A stretch of DNA of 64,000 nucleotides. It comes from Protea cynaroides (Eukaryota; Streptophyta; Magnoliopsida; Proteales; Proteaceae). How positions within the stretch are numbered: the first letter of the stretch is position 1; the number at the start of each line of letters is the position of its first letter. The translations under genes were made by a program, and so were the position numbers. A model generated the notes under the pieces. That model made no database searches. It was not told where the DNA came from and saw only the letters and a program-made list of their open reading frames with translations. Positions 47,725 through 59,070 of this stretch are shown piece after piece. The stretch spans positions 114,423,502 to 114,487,501 of the forward strand of contig CM053276.1 in NCBI GenBank assembly GCA_028583415.1. The letters run 5' to 3'.

Positions 47725-47966
47725 GAGAAGGTGGAAGAGAGGGGTTTGGGTAAAGGGTATAATGGTCTTTTCAATAGACCATAAGGGTATTATCATCTCT
47801 GAAATATTTCAATCCACCTGACATCAGCATCTAACGAAAATCAACTGACGGAGTGGACTTCTTTGATTACCACAGCCAAAGTTTTAGGGTATAGATGATA
47901 TTTTTGTATTATTGTGGGTGTAGATGATGTTAACAATCTTTGATTGAGTGTAGATGAAATTTTTTC
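46350..47966. mobile_element. Mutator-like non-autonomous element, 1617 bp
   Basis: Long imperfect terminal inverted repeats of about 100 bp begin GAAAATTTCATCTA on the left and (reverse complement) GAAAAAATTTCATCTACAC on the right, and include AACATCATCTACAC.CACAA. They are flanked by the perfect 9-bp duplication TAATTTTTA (46341-46349 and 47967-47975), as for Mutator-type insertion. The interior has no transposase; it holds large (GA)n arrays (46817-46866, 46980-47023, 47669-47720) and unassigned sequence. Confidence 0.85.
46817..47150. repeat. (GA)n cluster with 60-100 bp satellite-like repeats
   Basis: Repeated blocks of GAGAGAGA followed by TTTGGGGGAAGAG.GATGGAGG and GAGAAATCAGAGAG recur five or more times. 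The Arg/Glu-rich frames over it are a by-product of the repeat. Confidence 0.85.
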
Positions 47967-48305
47967 TAATTTTTAATATTTGATGCTCATATTTTACACT
48001 ATCAATTAATAATCACACATTCACACCTGCATAATATACAAGTGACATTAGAATAATATTTAATTTATAAATAATAATATAATACATAAATAGATGGGTA
48101 TGTGTGTATAAAGGTGGATTTGTTTGATTTCATTACAGTTTACAGTGTGGATCATTAGATTTTATTATGATTGTAATACCAATTTAGTGGAACTGTTCAT
48201 AAAATCAAACATTTTCATAAATTCATCTAATCATCCTCATGAAATTCATCTCTTTTTCATGTTCGTTAATTACTTCTTCATGGTTTGTATTATAATATTT
48301 ATTTT

Positions 48306-48545
48306 TAGACTCATATTTAATCTCGATTGGAAAAACACATGAAAGTAATGATTTGTTTTGTATTATGCTATGATTTTATACTCATATTTAAGCCCACATT
48401 GTCGAACGAAATTAATGATTTGTTTTGTATTATGATTTTATTTTCATACTCATATTTAATCTCATAGGAAAAAAATGAAATTAATGATCTGTTTTGTATT
48501 ATAATGTGATTTTTAAACTTATAATTAGTCTTAAATTGAAAAAAA
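48306..48545. repeat. About 70-bp tandem repeat, 3-4 copies
   Basis: Units share ACTCATATTTAA.C, GAAA.TAATGAT.TGTTTTG and TATTAT. Copies begin near 48306, 48376 and 48443, with a degraded fourth near 48515. Confidence 0.75.
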
Positions 48546-51449
48546 TACGAATATTTTTTTTTTGAGAAACTTTGTTTGAGAATGATACTTAAAGGATTAA
48601 GTCCTCCACTAGGATGATAATAGTTTTTTTAATATAAGAATTATTCGGTATAATTCGGATTTGAAATAATTATTCACGATATTTATTTCTAGACAAAAAA
48701 TAAGAGAATTTTTCAGAATAATTGAATATAATTCGCATTCGGAAGAATTATTAATACAATTCGATTCGAAAGAATAATTCGCGAATAATTCAGAGAATTA
48801 AATAACTATTGATTGAAACTCCAGTGAAACATTGAACCGAAAATGAACCAGTCTAGGTTCAACAATCATTTCTTTGCTAGTTCTGGCCCACTGCTTTCAT
48901 TTGGGGGGAGCAATCCAAAGATGTGAATTAAAACTAATTTAAAATACGGATCAAGTCTCTTTCCATTGGATCTTTCCATTTTCTTCCATCTTTAAAACTA
49001 CCTCCTGCCCCGTTTATCTTTAATTTAATGTTAGTACTTAGGAAAGGGTTCTCTGAGTGATGCACATGGGGTGGCACCCCGGATTGTTCAGGACTAGGGA
49101 AACAAGGGGGTGAGAGAGGGATTATGATCCTTTGTAGGGAGGTCACCTCTGTAGTAAAGTGTAGTGAGAATTCTATCCACCCATTCAAAGTAGATATGCG
49201 TATATCTCGATGTACTTTAAGTGGATTGGGATAAATATCGATTCACTTTGAGTACTAGATGAGATCCTCATTCCTCAGTTCACAGGTGCCTCACTGCAGA
49301 AAATCTTTCTCTAGAGAACGAGTGTTAGAAAAAAAAAAAATTAGAACTGAAGTACCGTTAGAGAACAGTTTTCGTTTGATGTCACTTCATTCTCCTCCCA
49401 TCTTTCCCAATACGGAAAATAAAAGAAAAAAACACCCAACGTGAATTCTAAGATTTAACAACATGTGTAATTTATGGCTTAATTGGGGGCTAATTAATGG
49501 TCAACGGCCTTGAATTCCTCATTTAGTTGATTATTGACTTGAACATCCTTCGGCCTTCCCCATTTGTTTTAATTATACTTTCGTGCACTCAAAAAGTCTC
49601 GTATGTCTTAGTTTGAGATCCACGAAAGAAGCCAGGAAATATCAAGACGCAACTTCCAATAGGAACTAAAAGCGTAAACTTGGATATGCAAGTTACTTCT
49701 TGCTCCCCCCGATCAAAATAATTTTCTCTGATTATTCTTCATTTTTTTTATTAATTTTTTATTTTTTTTTATTTTTTTATTTTTTATGCTATGGGGTCAA
49801 GAGATAGAATTAGGCGTCCAAAGGACAGTTCTTCTTGAGGATGCGAGAGTGAGGGGGGTGGGATTTGAATAAGAGATCCTAGATTTATAGGGACTAACAT
49901 GCTTGCAATCACCATTGCGCTGTGTGTGCTTTCCTCAATTAATTGTAATTCAATATATATTAATTACTTTTTAGGTTACTCAAAGTCTCATATACATTTA
50001 GATTTGATGTGCTTGAATAACATCCCCATTCAGGGATTACATAAGCGACTACCTTAGGGTTTCGTGACATTTGGCTAGAAATTGATTCGAACTCGATGGT
50101 GTTAAGACTTCGCTCCAACAATACCCCTTGGTTCATCAGACAAAGATGGTCAATGATTTAGGATTAGTTGGCTGGTTGTAGCATTAGATTTACTCATTGC
50201 TTTCGTGAATCTCATACTGTAGCTGATATACTTGCCAAAAAAAACAGCTCATGACCGAAATAGTTATGTATGGCAATATTGTCCGAGTTTTGTAGCTAAA
50301 GAGATTGTGTGGGATGTCTCCCATAGATTGAGATTCAGATTTTGCTGATTTTTTTTATTTACCCTGGCTTTGGTGCTGCTAATGGCATTGCCAAAGGTAG
50401 TTCCTAAGCCTTTCGGGTTGTTCTTGTATGTTTTCTTTTATTTTTAATACAACGGATCCTTAGCAAAAATAAAAATAAAAAATGCAAAGGCAATTCAGCC
50501 CTAACCGCATTTGTGGGGGTAAATCTAACATTTACTGTATTACTAAGGATACATTCTAACTATCTTCCATCATTTTCAAGTTCCACTTACTCTCTTTCTA
50601 TTATTCATCTCTTTCACTATTAACTGTTCGAATCCAACTTAAGCATTAGAGTGTTGTCTCAGATCTCGAATCCTGTCACTCTTGTATTTGTTATTGTCAT
50701 TTATAGATTAAGTTTCATCTCAAATGAATAGTTTGGATTCCAACACTAACAAGATTTAACATCTAATATATATATATAATACCCGTCTGATTCACGGTTC
50801 ACGAATAATGTTACAAACCCTTCTTTTTAATTGGCAAAAATTATGACAGCATGACCTCTTGGCAAGCTAAACAATATGCTCTAATTAATTTTGGACCACG
50901 TGGCTGATGATGTTCTGATTTCCAAATTATAACACATGCCAAATTCCATAATATGTTTAACCAATATTCTCAATTATTCCTTTATACTTTGGATAACCCG
51001 TAAGATTTGGACTCTTATTTTTTAATTTATTTATCATATTTTGACTTGTATTTTTTGCATGTACAGAGTTTTGGGATTTAGTTTTATAAATAAATAAGGA
51101 AATGACATTCCACAATTTTTTTTATTTATTTTTTATAAGAATGACATTCCACATGACATCATGGTTTATGGGGGGTTAAGATTTTGGTTTTGACGTGGGT
51201 AAAGTGATTACTAAAACTCCTCATGCATCAAATTTGGATCACCACATTTATTATTATTATTAGATTTCTCCCTTTCCAACAAACGACAAAGATGACCAAT
51301 CTCTATTCCGTACATACTGGGAGCGGGTTGGATCCACATCCTCTCCCTTCTCCTCCGGTCCAATCAGTTCAATTGAGAGTTGCCCCTCTCATATCAGCAT
51401 GCCTCTTTGGTCGAGATCTAATGTGATCATCTCCCACAATTGATTTTCC

Positions 51450-52550
51450 CTGACCCTTACCTACCATTCCTGTGTTTCAATAAAGAAGTAGGCGAAGCTG
51501 TTGATAACTGCCATCCCTAGGGGAAAGAAAAAGTAAGGCCATTCCATTTCGGCAAAAGACCCACACCCGAGTTCCATAGCTTTGGGTCTGCTATCCCGAT
51601 CATGATTTTCCTACCCCTAGAAGTAAAAGAAAGGTCCTTCCCTTTTGGGCCGGTTGTGGGCGAGGAGGGATTTGAACCCCCGACACCGTGGTTCGTAGCC
51701 ACGTGCTCTAATCCTCTGAGCTACAGGCCCCACCCCGTCTCCACTGGATCTGTTCCCGGTGGAGAGTTCTCGTAGATCCATTGAAAGGTCGAGAGAACCT
51801 GGTTTAAAGAAACCGTTATTGTCAGAAGAGACCGAACGAGATCGTAGTTTGAACGCCGTTGTCGATCGTGATCCAGTGTTTCAGTAGAGAGTCTCTACTG
51901 TTGGAAGCGGCCCCGGAGCTGGACCGTTACTTTCGAGGTTGAGAATGAACAAGAGGGACAGGAATGTAGAGAGAGTTGAGCCTATGCATCCATTTGACGG
52001 CAAATTCAGTGTCTTGTGGATGCTCTCTATGAGGTAGTTAGACACGCCCCTTGGGGGATCTGTTGGGTCTTTATAAGGACTCAATCAAAAAAGAAAGAAG
52101 TCATCATGGCCGCAGATGTAGACCAAAAAGGAGTGAGAAATTGGAAGACTGACTATTTGTCTCGGTTCCCTACTCTGGCCTTACAGCTGGAAAAGCCATC
52201 TTCTGAAGAAAAATAGGTCAAATTGTATTTAAGGGTGGTGACTATTCATTCGGACCGCGAAGTCTCCCACCCAAACTCAGGCAGGAGACGATTTCTATAC
52301 GAGCGGGGTATCGAATTGAATAATAACCCGTCTGAGTCGGGTTCGGCTCTGGAAGGTTCATTTCGTCAGCAAGCGGTCACCCTGTCTCTGATGTTTCCAT
52401 ATCTTAAGCTGTGTAGGGCCGGGGGGGAGATGGCCTCATGGGTGATTGGATTGGGTTGGCTTTTGTCAACTCATAGCGATGTGATGGGCCAGTGCCAGGC
52501 CGACCATATTTCCAAGAATCACTTCTCCGTTTTTAAATAATGCAAACGAA
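51450..52550 (-). other. Organelle-derived insert (plastid trnR-ACG region)
   Basis: GC-balanced sequence unlike its AT-rich neighbours, containing a plastid-type trnR-ACG with its plastid 3' flank (CCGGCCCAAAAGGGAAGGACC on the minus strand). In plastids trnR-ACG lies beside the rRNA operon in the inverted repeat. I do not recognise the upstream part (51735-52550) and cannot exclude a mitochondrial or rearranged origin. Limits are approximate. Short open frames here (for example 52016-52216) are probably not genes. Confidence 0.6.
51657..51730 (-). tRNA. trnR-ACG: Plastid-type tRNA-Arg (ACG), nuclear copy
   Basis: On the minus strand the sequence starts GGGCCTGTAGCTCAGAGGAT and has anticodon loop CTACGAA within GTGGCTACGAACCAC. 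It closes with GGGGGTTCAAATCCC and CTCGCCCA. It folds as a complete 74-nt cloverleaf including the encoded discriminator A. The T-loop reads TTCAAAT where plastid genes, from memory, have TTCGAAT, a transition. Expression in the nucleus is doubtful. Confidence 0.85.
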
Positions 52551-52734
52551 GTACGTACCATGCCTCTTGATGTCATGTATACTCGAATATTCCCTTCTCT
52601 ATCTCTCTCTTATTGTCTATCCCCTACTGAATGATCCGCTGTTACCCATACCTAATGGTGGACGCAGGCAACAGCGCCATTAGTGCCATTTTGGAAAAAT
52701 TTACAATAAAAAAAAATTAAAATGCTTACAAAGA

Positions 52735-53100
52735 AATTTGGGCCAGGCTAGGTTGGGCTGTTGCTGTTGAATTGGGCTTAGCCTGAGACCTGGCCCAGTA
52801 TATTTTAAAATTCAGATCTAACCTTGCTTGACTCAAGCCGGCCCAGCTGGACTCGGAATTAATCCATTAAATCACACACACAGAATGGTGTCAGGGGGTA
52901 AGGATTTAGTATTCAGTAGGTCATGGTATCGACCCATACCAAAACCGACCCAATACGGATCGGTGGTACAGCCCATAGGGGTTGTTGATAACATTTAAAA
53001 AAAAAAAAAATTGATATCCCTTTCTGCGGAAACGATACGAATTAATCGTTACGATTGATCCAATACCGATTACTAAAAAACCTTAGTTTAAAATATAATT
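52735..53100. repeat. Word-rich segments (ggcccag, cgatacc)
   Basis: 52740-52860 carries iterated gggct/ggccc words and 52925-53075 carries gtatcg/cgatac/ccgat words. Both look like ends of hAT-type elements, but termini and target duplications could not be defined. Confidence 0.35.
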
Positions 53101-53224
53101 ATTTCATAAATATCATTGAATACATCTTTTCCACATTGGCTGTGAAATGAATATACAATTTGGCATCAAAATACATGTGTATTTAGGTCTTCCATTATTA
53201 ACTATTAATAATTAAGAAGATAAC

Positions 53225-56200
53225 TCAGATTTCCTTCAAGTCTTTGTAATAAAGGTAGGATGATTTCCCATCCATTTTGGAGGTCATCTCATGAGCAGTA
53301 AGTCCACTGTATTGATTTTCATATGTTGCGGTACAAATATCGATAATCTTCTTTGACATTTGGTCATCTTCATAGAAGGATTGGCCCACAAATTCATCAA
53401 GAGGCATCCACTGAGGAAACAAATTATCAGTAGATCAATCTCTGAGAAATTAATTAAAATATTAAAAAAAAAAAAAAAAAAAAAAAGGAGGGGATTTCAT
53501 TACCTTTGCTTCTGCAATCTCCTTGTCGTCGATACTAATATCTGATGACAAAGGCTTAAGCATGCACATGAAAAGCAGATCTGATTTCTCAAAAGCCAAA
53601 AGGTGTGCATGCCTGACAATTGGAAATAAAATTGGAAATTAAGACAAACATATGCTACCTTAACAAAATAATGGTTCTGTAATTTCATAGGCTTCACATT
53701 TTTTGTTGCAATGGATATCTTATAATGTTTTTGGTAAGGTTTATATTTATGTTTATGAGTTATTTATGATAAATTATTTATGAGAATAAATTACAAATCA
53801 TAAATAATAACTTTTTAATATCATTAGACATAAAAAAAAAGTGATAATAGATTATCACAATAATGATATACACCTTTTAAATTATTTATAAATTTTAGAT
53901 TATATCAATTTATTATAAATATAAATAAATACTATAAATCATACCAAACAATTACATGTCATAATATATTATATAATTAATTCTATAATACATACCAAAG
54001 ATAGCCTTAGTTTGCTCCAATTGAATCATCCATTGCTACATCTAAGGGTGTCAAAAATGGGCCCCGCCCGGTTGCACGGACTGAGCCGGCCTGATGTAAC
54101 CCGAACCTAGCCCGAACAGAACCTTAATGGACATGTTTCGGTCTTAGTTTGTAAAGCCCGACATTGTTTCAACCCAGACCGAAACCAGATCGAACCGGCC
54201 CGTTAAGAAGCCCGAACTAGCCCTAACCAATAATACCTAAACCGAACACCATTAAGGTCCATCCTGACCCAGTTTCTTAATTTTAATGGTTTTAAATTTT
54301 GATGGATTATATTACATTGTTATAGTTCACTTCTTGATCCGAAAGATTATATGAATCTATAGTTGAAAAGAATATGTTAATTGTTACAATTTATTGAATT
54401 ACATTCACAGAGAAGGAATGATGCTAATTTTATAGATAGAAATAATAAAATAAGATATATATCTTACATATAAAATAGGCCCGATAAGCTTGATAAACCC
54501 GGTCCGGACCGAACTAGTCCGAAATCACCTCAATAAGCCTAGCCCGATAACAAACCGATACCGGACCAACCCGTTAGTTATTATGTCCACTGCTGCCCAA
54601 CCCATCCCAAACTCTTAACGGACATGTTTTGGGCTGGGCTTATAAAACCCGACACCGGTTCAACCCGAACTGAAATTGTCTCGGACCAGCCCGTTGACAC
54701 CCTTAGCTACATCTAAGGTGAATGAATCAATAGGAGCCTCTGCAATTTCTTTGGACTTCTGTGTTTCTCATTTGCATGGATGGATTGCAATCAAGGTTTT
54801 AAAACCAATCCAGATAGGATTTGACTGGTTTACAAATCCAATAGAAAACTGAGACACAGCCAATACCATATAATATAATATTAAAAAGGAAATTGGATTG
54901 GGATTTATCAAGTCCAAAACCGATATGAATAGGCCGGATTGGCTTGTACGATACCCATACCTTGAACCATGATTGTAATTATCAACTAATAAATTTGAGC
55001 TGTTGAGAGGAGGATGCCTTTTATTCCGTAGCATGGATTTGTGGATTAACTCCGAAGAGCCATTAAAAGCTCGTAGGACCCAAGGGCTATATGGGATTTC
55101 AGTAAATATGCCTAATAGGTTTCTCTATAAATGGATAGTATAGTATTAGTACGAGTGGTAAATCATCATCTTACCGTAGACCGAAAATCTTGTCGATCCA
55201 CATTAATCTTTGTGATTGTTTCTTTCTATTTTGTTCTATTTTTCTGCATGATGATTAGTATTTAGATTTCTACATGAGCAACTTCCATGAACTTGTTGAT
55301 TTGAGTTCATTTAAGGAATTGGATGACAAGGCCTGGAATCTGGATTGGACACCAATGTGTACAGAAAGCAGCCAAGTTGTTACCTGAAAGCAATCATCTC
55401 CAAAAAGCTTGTATCTATCTGCAGAGGAAATTATTATAGAAAGAGGTCCATAAGTTAACTGAAAATATTAAAATCAATTGAAACGCAATCAGTATGGTAA
55501 AGTGAAGGAAGCAAGATAATTCTCTTCTTACACCAGTTTCTTCTTTCACTTCCCTAATAGCTCCAGAGAAGATTTCCTCAGACTGAGAAGAATAAAAAAG
55601 TGAAGCCCACAATTATTTTGTTGAAACATGTAGAAAAGAAAGATGCAAATGCTCTTAGATATTGCAGTTAAAGTTGTGTGTAGATTACACTCATAATTAT
55701 AAAAGAATGACTAAAGGAAATGAAATTTAAAAAGTCTCGATCTGAAAACTTGAATAAACTGGGTTATACTTGTACAGAAGCACTAACAAAGTTCTAGGGA
55801 AATTATGGTGATATTTGAGTACCTTATTGATAAATCCAGTTGGTAACTTCCATATCCCAGAGCATCTACAAGGGCACTTTTTTTCTTTCACTACAAGGAC
55901 CTATTTGACAGAAAATTTGACAGTTTGGATAAGCCAGATGTTTGATTCATTAAAAATAAATAAGTTAAATTCAAATGGAAGTGGATGTACCTCTCTTTTT
56001 TCATTTATCACAAATCCACCAACACCAATTAGATGTGAGGGACTAGCAGGAAGCATGCTTGGCGTATCAGGAATCCAAAATGTTAACATCACATAGCCTG
56101 GCTCTGCATGGTGGTAACTGAAACCTTCCTGAAAGCATAAGAAGGATAATTAGGTATAATGATTGCAAAACATTCTAAATTTGTGTAAAAGACATCAACT

Positions 56201-57565
56201 ATATTTCTTTCGGGCAAGGGTTTCCCAGGCCGCTCACGTGGGAGACGTGGGAGAATCTCCCACGATATTCTCCCACGATACATCAATCATGGCATTGGAA
56301 ATGGTTTCATCAATTAAGGATCCACATGCTCAGAGAAGAGAGAGATTATCAGTGTCGAACAGTTATATGATCATAAGTGAGAGGGTGTGGCGCACGAATC
56401 ATCCCCACACCGCATTGCGTGGGCATTTTTTCACATTTCTAGATTATCAAACACTGAAGTTCAATTCTACCTCTATTTAGGCCAAGTGCTGGGCAGCCTG
56501 AGCTGGATTAAGCCAGACTTGGCTAATTGCACCAGGAACTGAAACATTATTAGCTTAAATTTATATAATTTTCACTGCTTTGTATAGGAGAAGAAAGTGG
56601 GATAAATACTTTAAAAAAATGGAATTGTATCTCAACTTCTAACAAGAACTGACAAGCAGTAAATAAAATTCAACTCTAGTCTTCATCAGGGTATTCTTAC
56701 TTTTACTTGATTGTTACAATTCAACACCAGTATAGAGAATATTAGAAGAGTGAGACGTTCACATGCCCATATCAAAGAGATATAATTCTATCCTACAATC
56801 AAACAACAATGAACAACAGTACTCTTACCTTGATTGCAATTGGAACAAGATCAACTTGTTCATCTAGTATCTTTAACCATACTCCCTTCTTTCCCTGCAA
56901 TTGCATTGATTTATTGAGCAAAAAATGACATGATTTATATAAATGAACTCCATGCTATTAGAGTAGAAAATAAGAGCTAATCCTTCAATGGCTTCTGATA
57001 AATAATTTTTGGAGCATCATTAACATGTCTCAAGACCTTGCATTTAGGCAACTAGAGCAGACTTAAGTTTGGGAAAAAACCAAGTTAGTGTATGACTTCA
57101 TCTGTTTATATTGTAATCTACACCATTATTTTTCCTTGGGCATCTCTCTTAAGTTATTTGATGTTGATGTAAAAGGATGTCATCTACTTTAAATAGTGCA
57201 GCAGACTCATTTTTCCCAAGTAAAATACACACACCCACAGACATGAAAGTAAAAATTTACAAATGAAATATGACACTGAACCTTTATCTTCCAATGGGAG
57301 AGTGAAGCACAAAGCATAGAAGCAAATGCATTGGCACTGGGAGGTAAGCATTCTGGATTAACAACAACTCCATCGTAGTCGTCGTCGTAGGCCTCAAGCA
57401 AGTCAAGTTTCATGCTTAGTGAAGAAACATCTGAGGAGACAACTCGAACTGCTTGTTTCTTGGACCCATTCCTGCCTACTTGTATTAGTGAATTCCTACT
57501 ACCAATGTTAGAGGGCTTGAACTTAATATTTGTGATTTCTGAATGATGTGCCTTGCATGGAAAAC
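53225..57565 (-). CDS. Nudix hydrolase, NUDT8-like, 5' exon missing
   Basis: Nudix hydrolases cleave nucleoside diphosphates linked to another moiety. Eight exons join in frame: 57565-57282, 56894-56829, 56128-55991, 55900-55823, 55582-55532, 55418-55384, 53612-53504, 53410-53225 (TGA), all with GT..AG introns, giving about 314 residues. In order: YDGVVVNPECLPPSANAFAS, GKKGVWLKILDEQ.DLVPIA, HHAEPGYVMLTFWIP, LIGVGGFVINEKRE, GIWKLPTGFINK, then the Nudix box spanning exons 4-6 (GFINKSEEIFSGAI then REVKEETGI), which fits GX5EX7REUXEEXGU perfectly. The rest is HAHLLAFEKSDLLFMC and EIAEAKWMPLDEF. The first exon seen begins in mid-codon, so one upstream exon is missing; NUDT8 proteins are about 370 aa and usually have an organelle-targeting leader there. 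The large intron at 53613-55383 holds two hAT elements. Confidence 0.9.
54043..54705. mobile_element. Non-autonomous hAT element, TAAGGGTGTCAA family, 663 bp
   Basis: The ends are TAAGGGTGTCAA in both orientations, with the perfect 8-bp duplication GCTACATC (54035-54042, 54706-54713). The interior is the reverse complement, moderately diverged, of the interior of the copy at 22680-23331. Located in a Nudix-gene intron. Confidence 0.93.
54792..54971. mobile_element. Small hAT-like MITE, ccaatcc-word family, 180 bp
   Basis: It begins CAAGGTTTTAAAACCAATCC and ends CCTTGAACCATG. Flanks ATTGCAAT (54784-54791) and ATTGTAAT (54972-54979) match at 7 of 8 bases. Words gattgg/ccaatcc recur throughout. 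In the same Nudix intron as the 54043 element. Confidence 0.6.
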
Positions 57566-57569
57566 CTGG

Positions 57570-57657
57570 ATAAAAATACAAACTTTAGTATTGGGCAAAA
57601 GTTTTTCTGGTTGACAGATCAATAGGTATCTGACACCGTAGTTTCCAACATCCATTG

Positions 57658-57690
<33 letters not shown>

Positions 57691-58954
57691 ATAACCAATT
57701 CCCTAGTAGTATTGACTTCTAAGAAACCCTTAAAAGCACTAACAAATCCTTAACACCTTCTCCTAAGTAATTCAACCGTTCAAATTCTCTCAGCAGCAAC
57801 AGTAATGTGGAAGCTAAACAAATCATTGACACGGTACAATGAGCTACACATGAGACAAATAACCCAACCATAAGAGTACCAGTAGATACTATAGATTTGG
57901 ATTCACTCCATGCTAACGCATGAGAATTGAAATTTGTTGTCCATTGTATCCTTGACTCTGTTGACAGAGGGTGGCAGTGCAATTCTGATAGTCTCCACCC
58001 TTGCACTAGCATCCTTTCAGTAACAATTAACAATGGACCCAAATGGCCAGGACTAGAAATAAGCCCCTTAAAGGGGTGGATATGCAACTGGATAAAAGCA
58101 TAGAATACAGCATTCAGTAGGACAAGTAGGCTGCCCAGAGATGGCACTTTCAAAAAATTTCAGCTTATATCATCCATATTCCTGAGGATAGGTGATGGGA
58201 ATGTTCCCTGGCTTCATTTTCAGGACACACGTTCAGAATTATGGAGTCTTCTTATCTTGTTTGCTTTCTTAAAACATTTACTCAAAAACTTTCTAGATTC
58301 TGAAAAGAACGTACTCGTTTTATGTGTTTTAGATCTTAATTGTATTGATTTATAATTTCAATACACCATTTTTTCTTGGTATTGAGGAGCTGAACGAATC
58401 TGACTTCTCTTTCCAATTGATTCCCTCAGCTTGTTCCGTTCTCCATCTAATCTCCTAGTTAATGCTTTTGAAGGAACATTTATCTCCATATTGGGAGTTT
58501 AGTTTTATACCGATCATTCAAGAGTTTATCTCTCTTTTATATAGTTGGAAGTCCCTCCACTAATTATGCAAGATTATGGATTTTATGCATACATATTTTC
58601 TTCAGAGAACAATGAAGAAACTTGAGCTTCAAGTTTCTGAAGAATAAAAGGTTCCCATCTCATTATGTATTGCTATCATCATCGTCGTCGTCCTGGATCT
58701 TATCACCAATGGCAGCATATCCAAATATGCTTACTTGTGGTGTACTATTTAATCATTAAATATGTGCAACTTCCTCAACTTATTCTTTTTTGTCAGGCAT
58801 ATAAGCTTGGCAAAAAATGGTCCTCTTCCTTAGGTATGGAGCAGCTAGAATAATGTAAGATATAGAATTTGGAAGGAAGAAAAAGAGTAGATGCGAGTTC
58901 AGCATTGAACAAGTGGTGTGTTGGATAGGAAATGGAAAGGTGACCTTCAAAATA
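57570..58954. other. Region upstream of the Nudix exons, no exon identified
   Basis: The missing first Nudix exon should lie here or further right on the minus strand. A 144-codon minus-strand frame at 57719-58153 shows no family resemblance. A long poly-A run occupies 57659-57689. Confidence 0.4.
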
Positions 58955-59070
58955 GGTGAGCAGCTGCCACGCTAGTGAGTACTGGCATAAATCCAAGAGC
59001 CGTGTTCAAATCCTAACCCCCACCGGGCTGTTGTCATTTGGCACAAAATAAATAAATAAATAAATAAATT
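58955..59070 (+). mobile_element. tRNA-derived SINE-like sequence with (AAAT)n tail
   Basis: GTGAGCAGCTGCCACGCTAG and CCGTGTTCAAATCCTAAC resemble pol III A and B boxes with tRNA-like spacing. They are followed by an (AAAT)n tail at 59045-59068. I could not define a target duplication. The family is not named. Confidence 0.55.

Larger units (their letters stand above)
46156..48811. mobile_element. Probable hAT-type insertion in duplication unit 2
   Basis: This stretch is absent from unit 1 of the duplication. Its ends are inverted: TAGTTATTTAATT at about 46161 and AATTAAATAACTA at about 48795, followed inwards by gaataattcg/cgaattatt words, as in the other word-rich hAT ends here. Candidate flanks GACCAGTG and CTCCAGTG match at 6 of 8 bases, so the exact limits are uncertain. 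A Mutator-like element is nested inside. Confidence 0.5.
43770..51080. repeat. Old tandem duplication upstream of PFK
   Basis: Blocks recur in the same order. Unit 1 (about 43775-45720): GAAATCTGTTCTTTTT.TTTTC (43783), CATTTAAGGGGAGCAGTCCA (44560), GG.TTAATGGTCAATGGCCTTG (44905), TTTCGTCCACTCAAAAAGTC (44992), CAAGCTTAGCAGTATG (45495). Unit 2 (45755-51080) has the same landmarks at 45764, 48897, 49494, 49581 and 50866. Unit 2 is longer because of an insertion at about 46156-48811 and further divergence. No gene is visible in either unit. Confidence 0.75.

Noticed and set aside
52016..52540. Two plus-strand frames in the organelle-like insert
   Set aside because: I do not recognise them as plastid or mitochondrial genes, and organelle spacers often contain such frames by chance.
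57719..58153. 144-codon minus-strand frame next to the Nudix gene
   Set aside because: No recognisable domain and no good splice connection in phase with the exon at 57565; likely chance.
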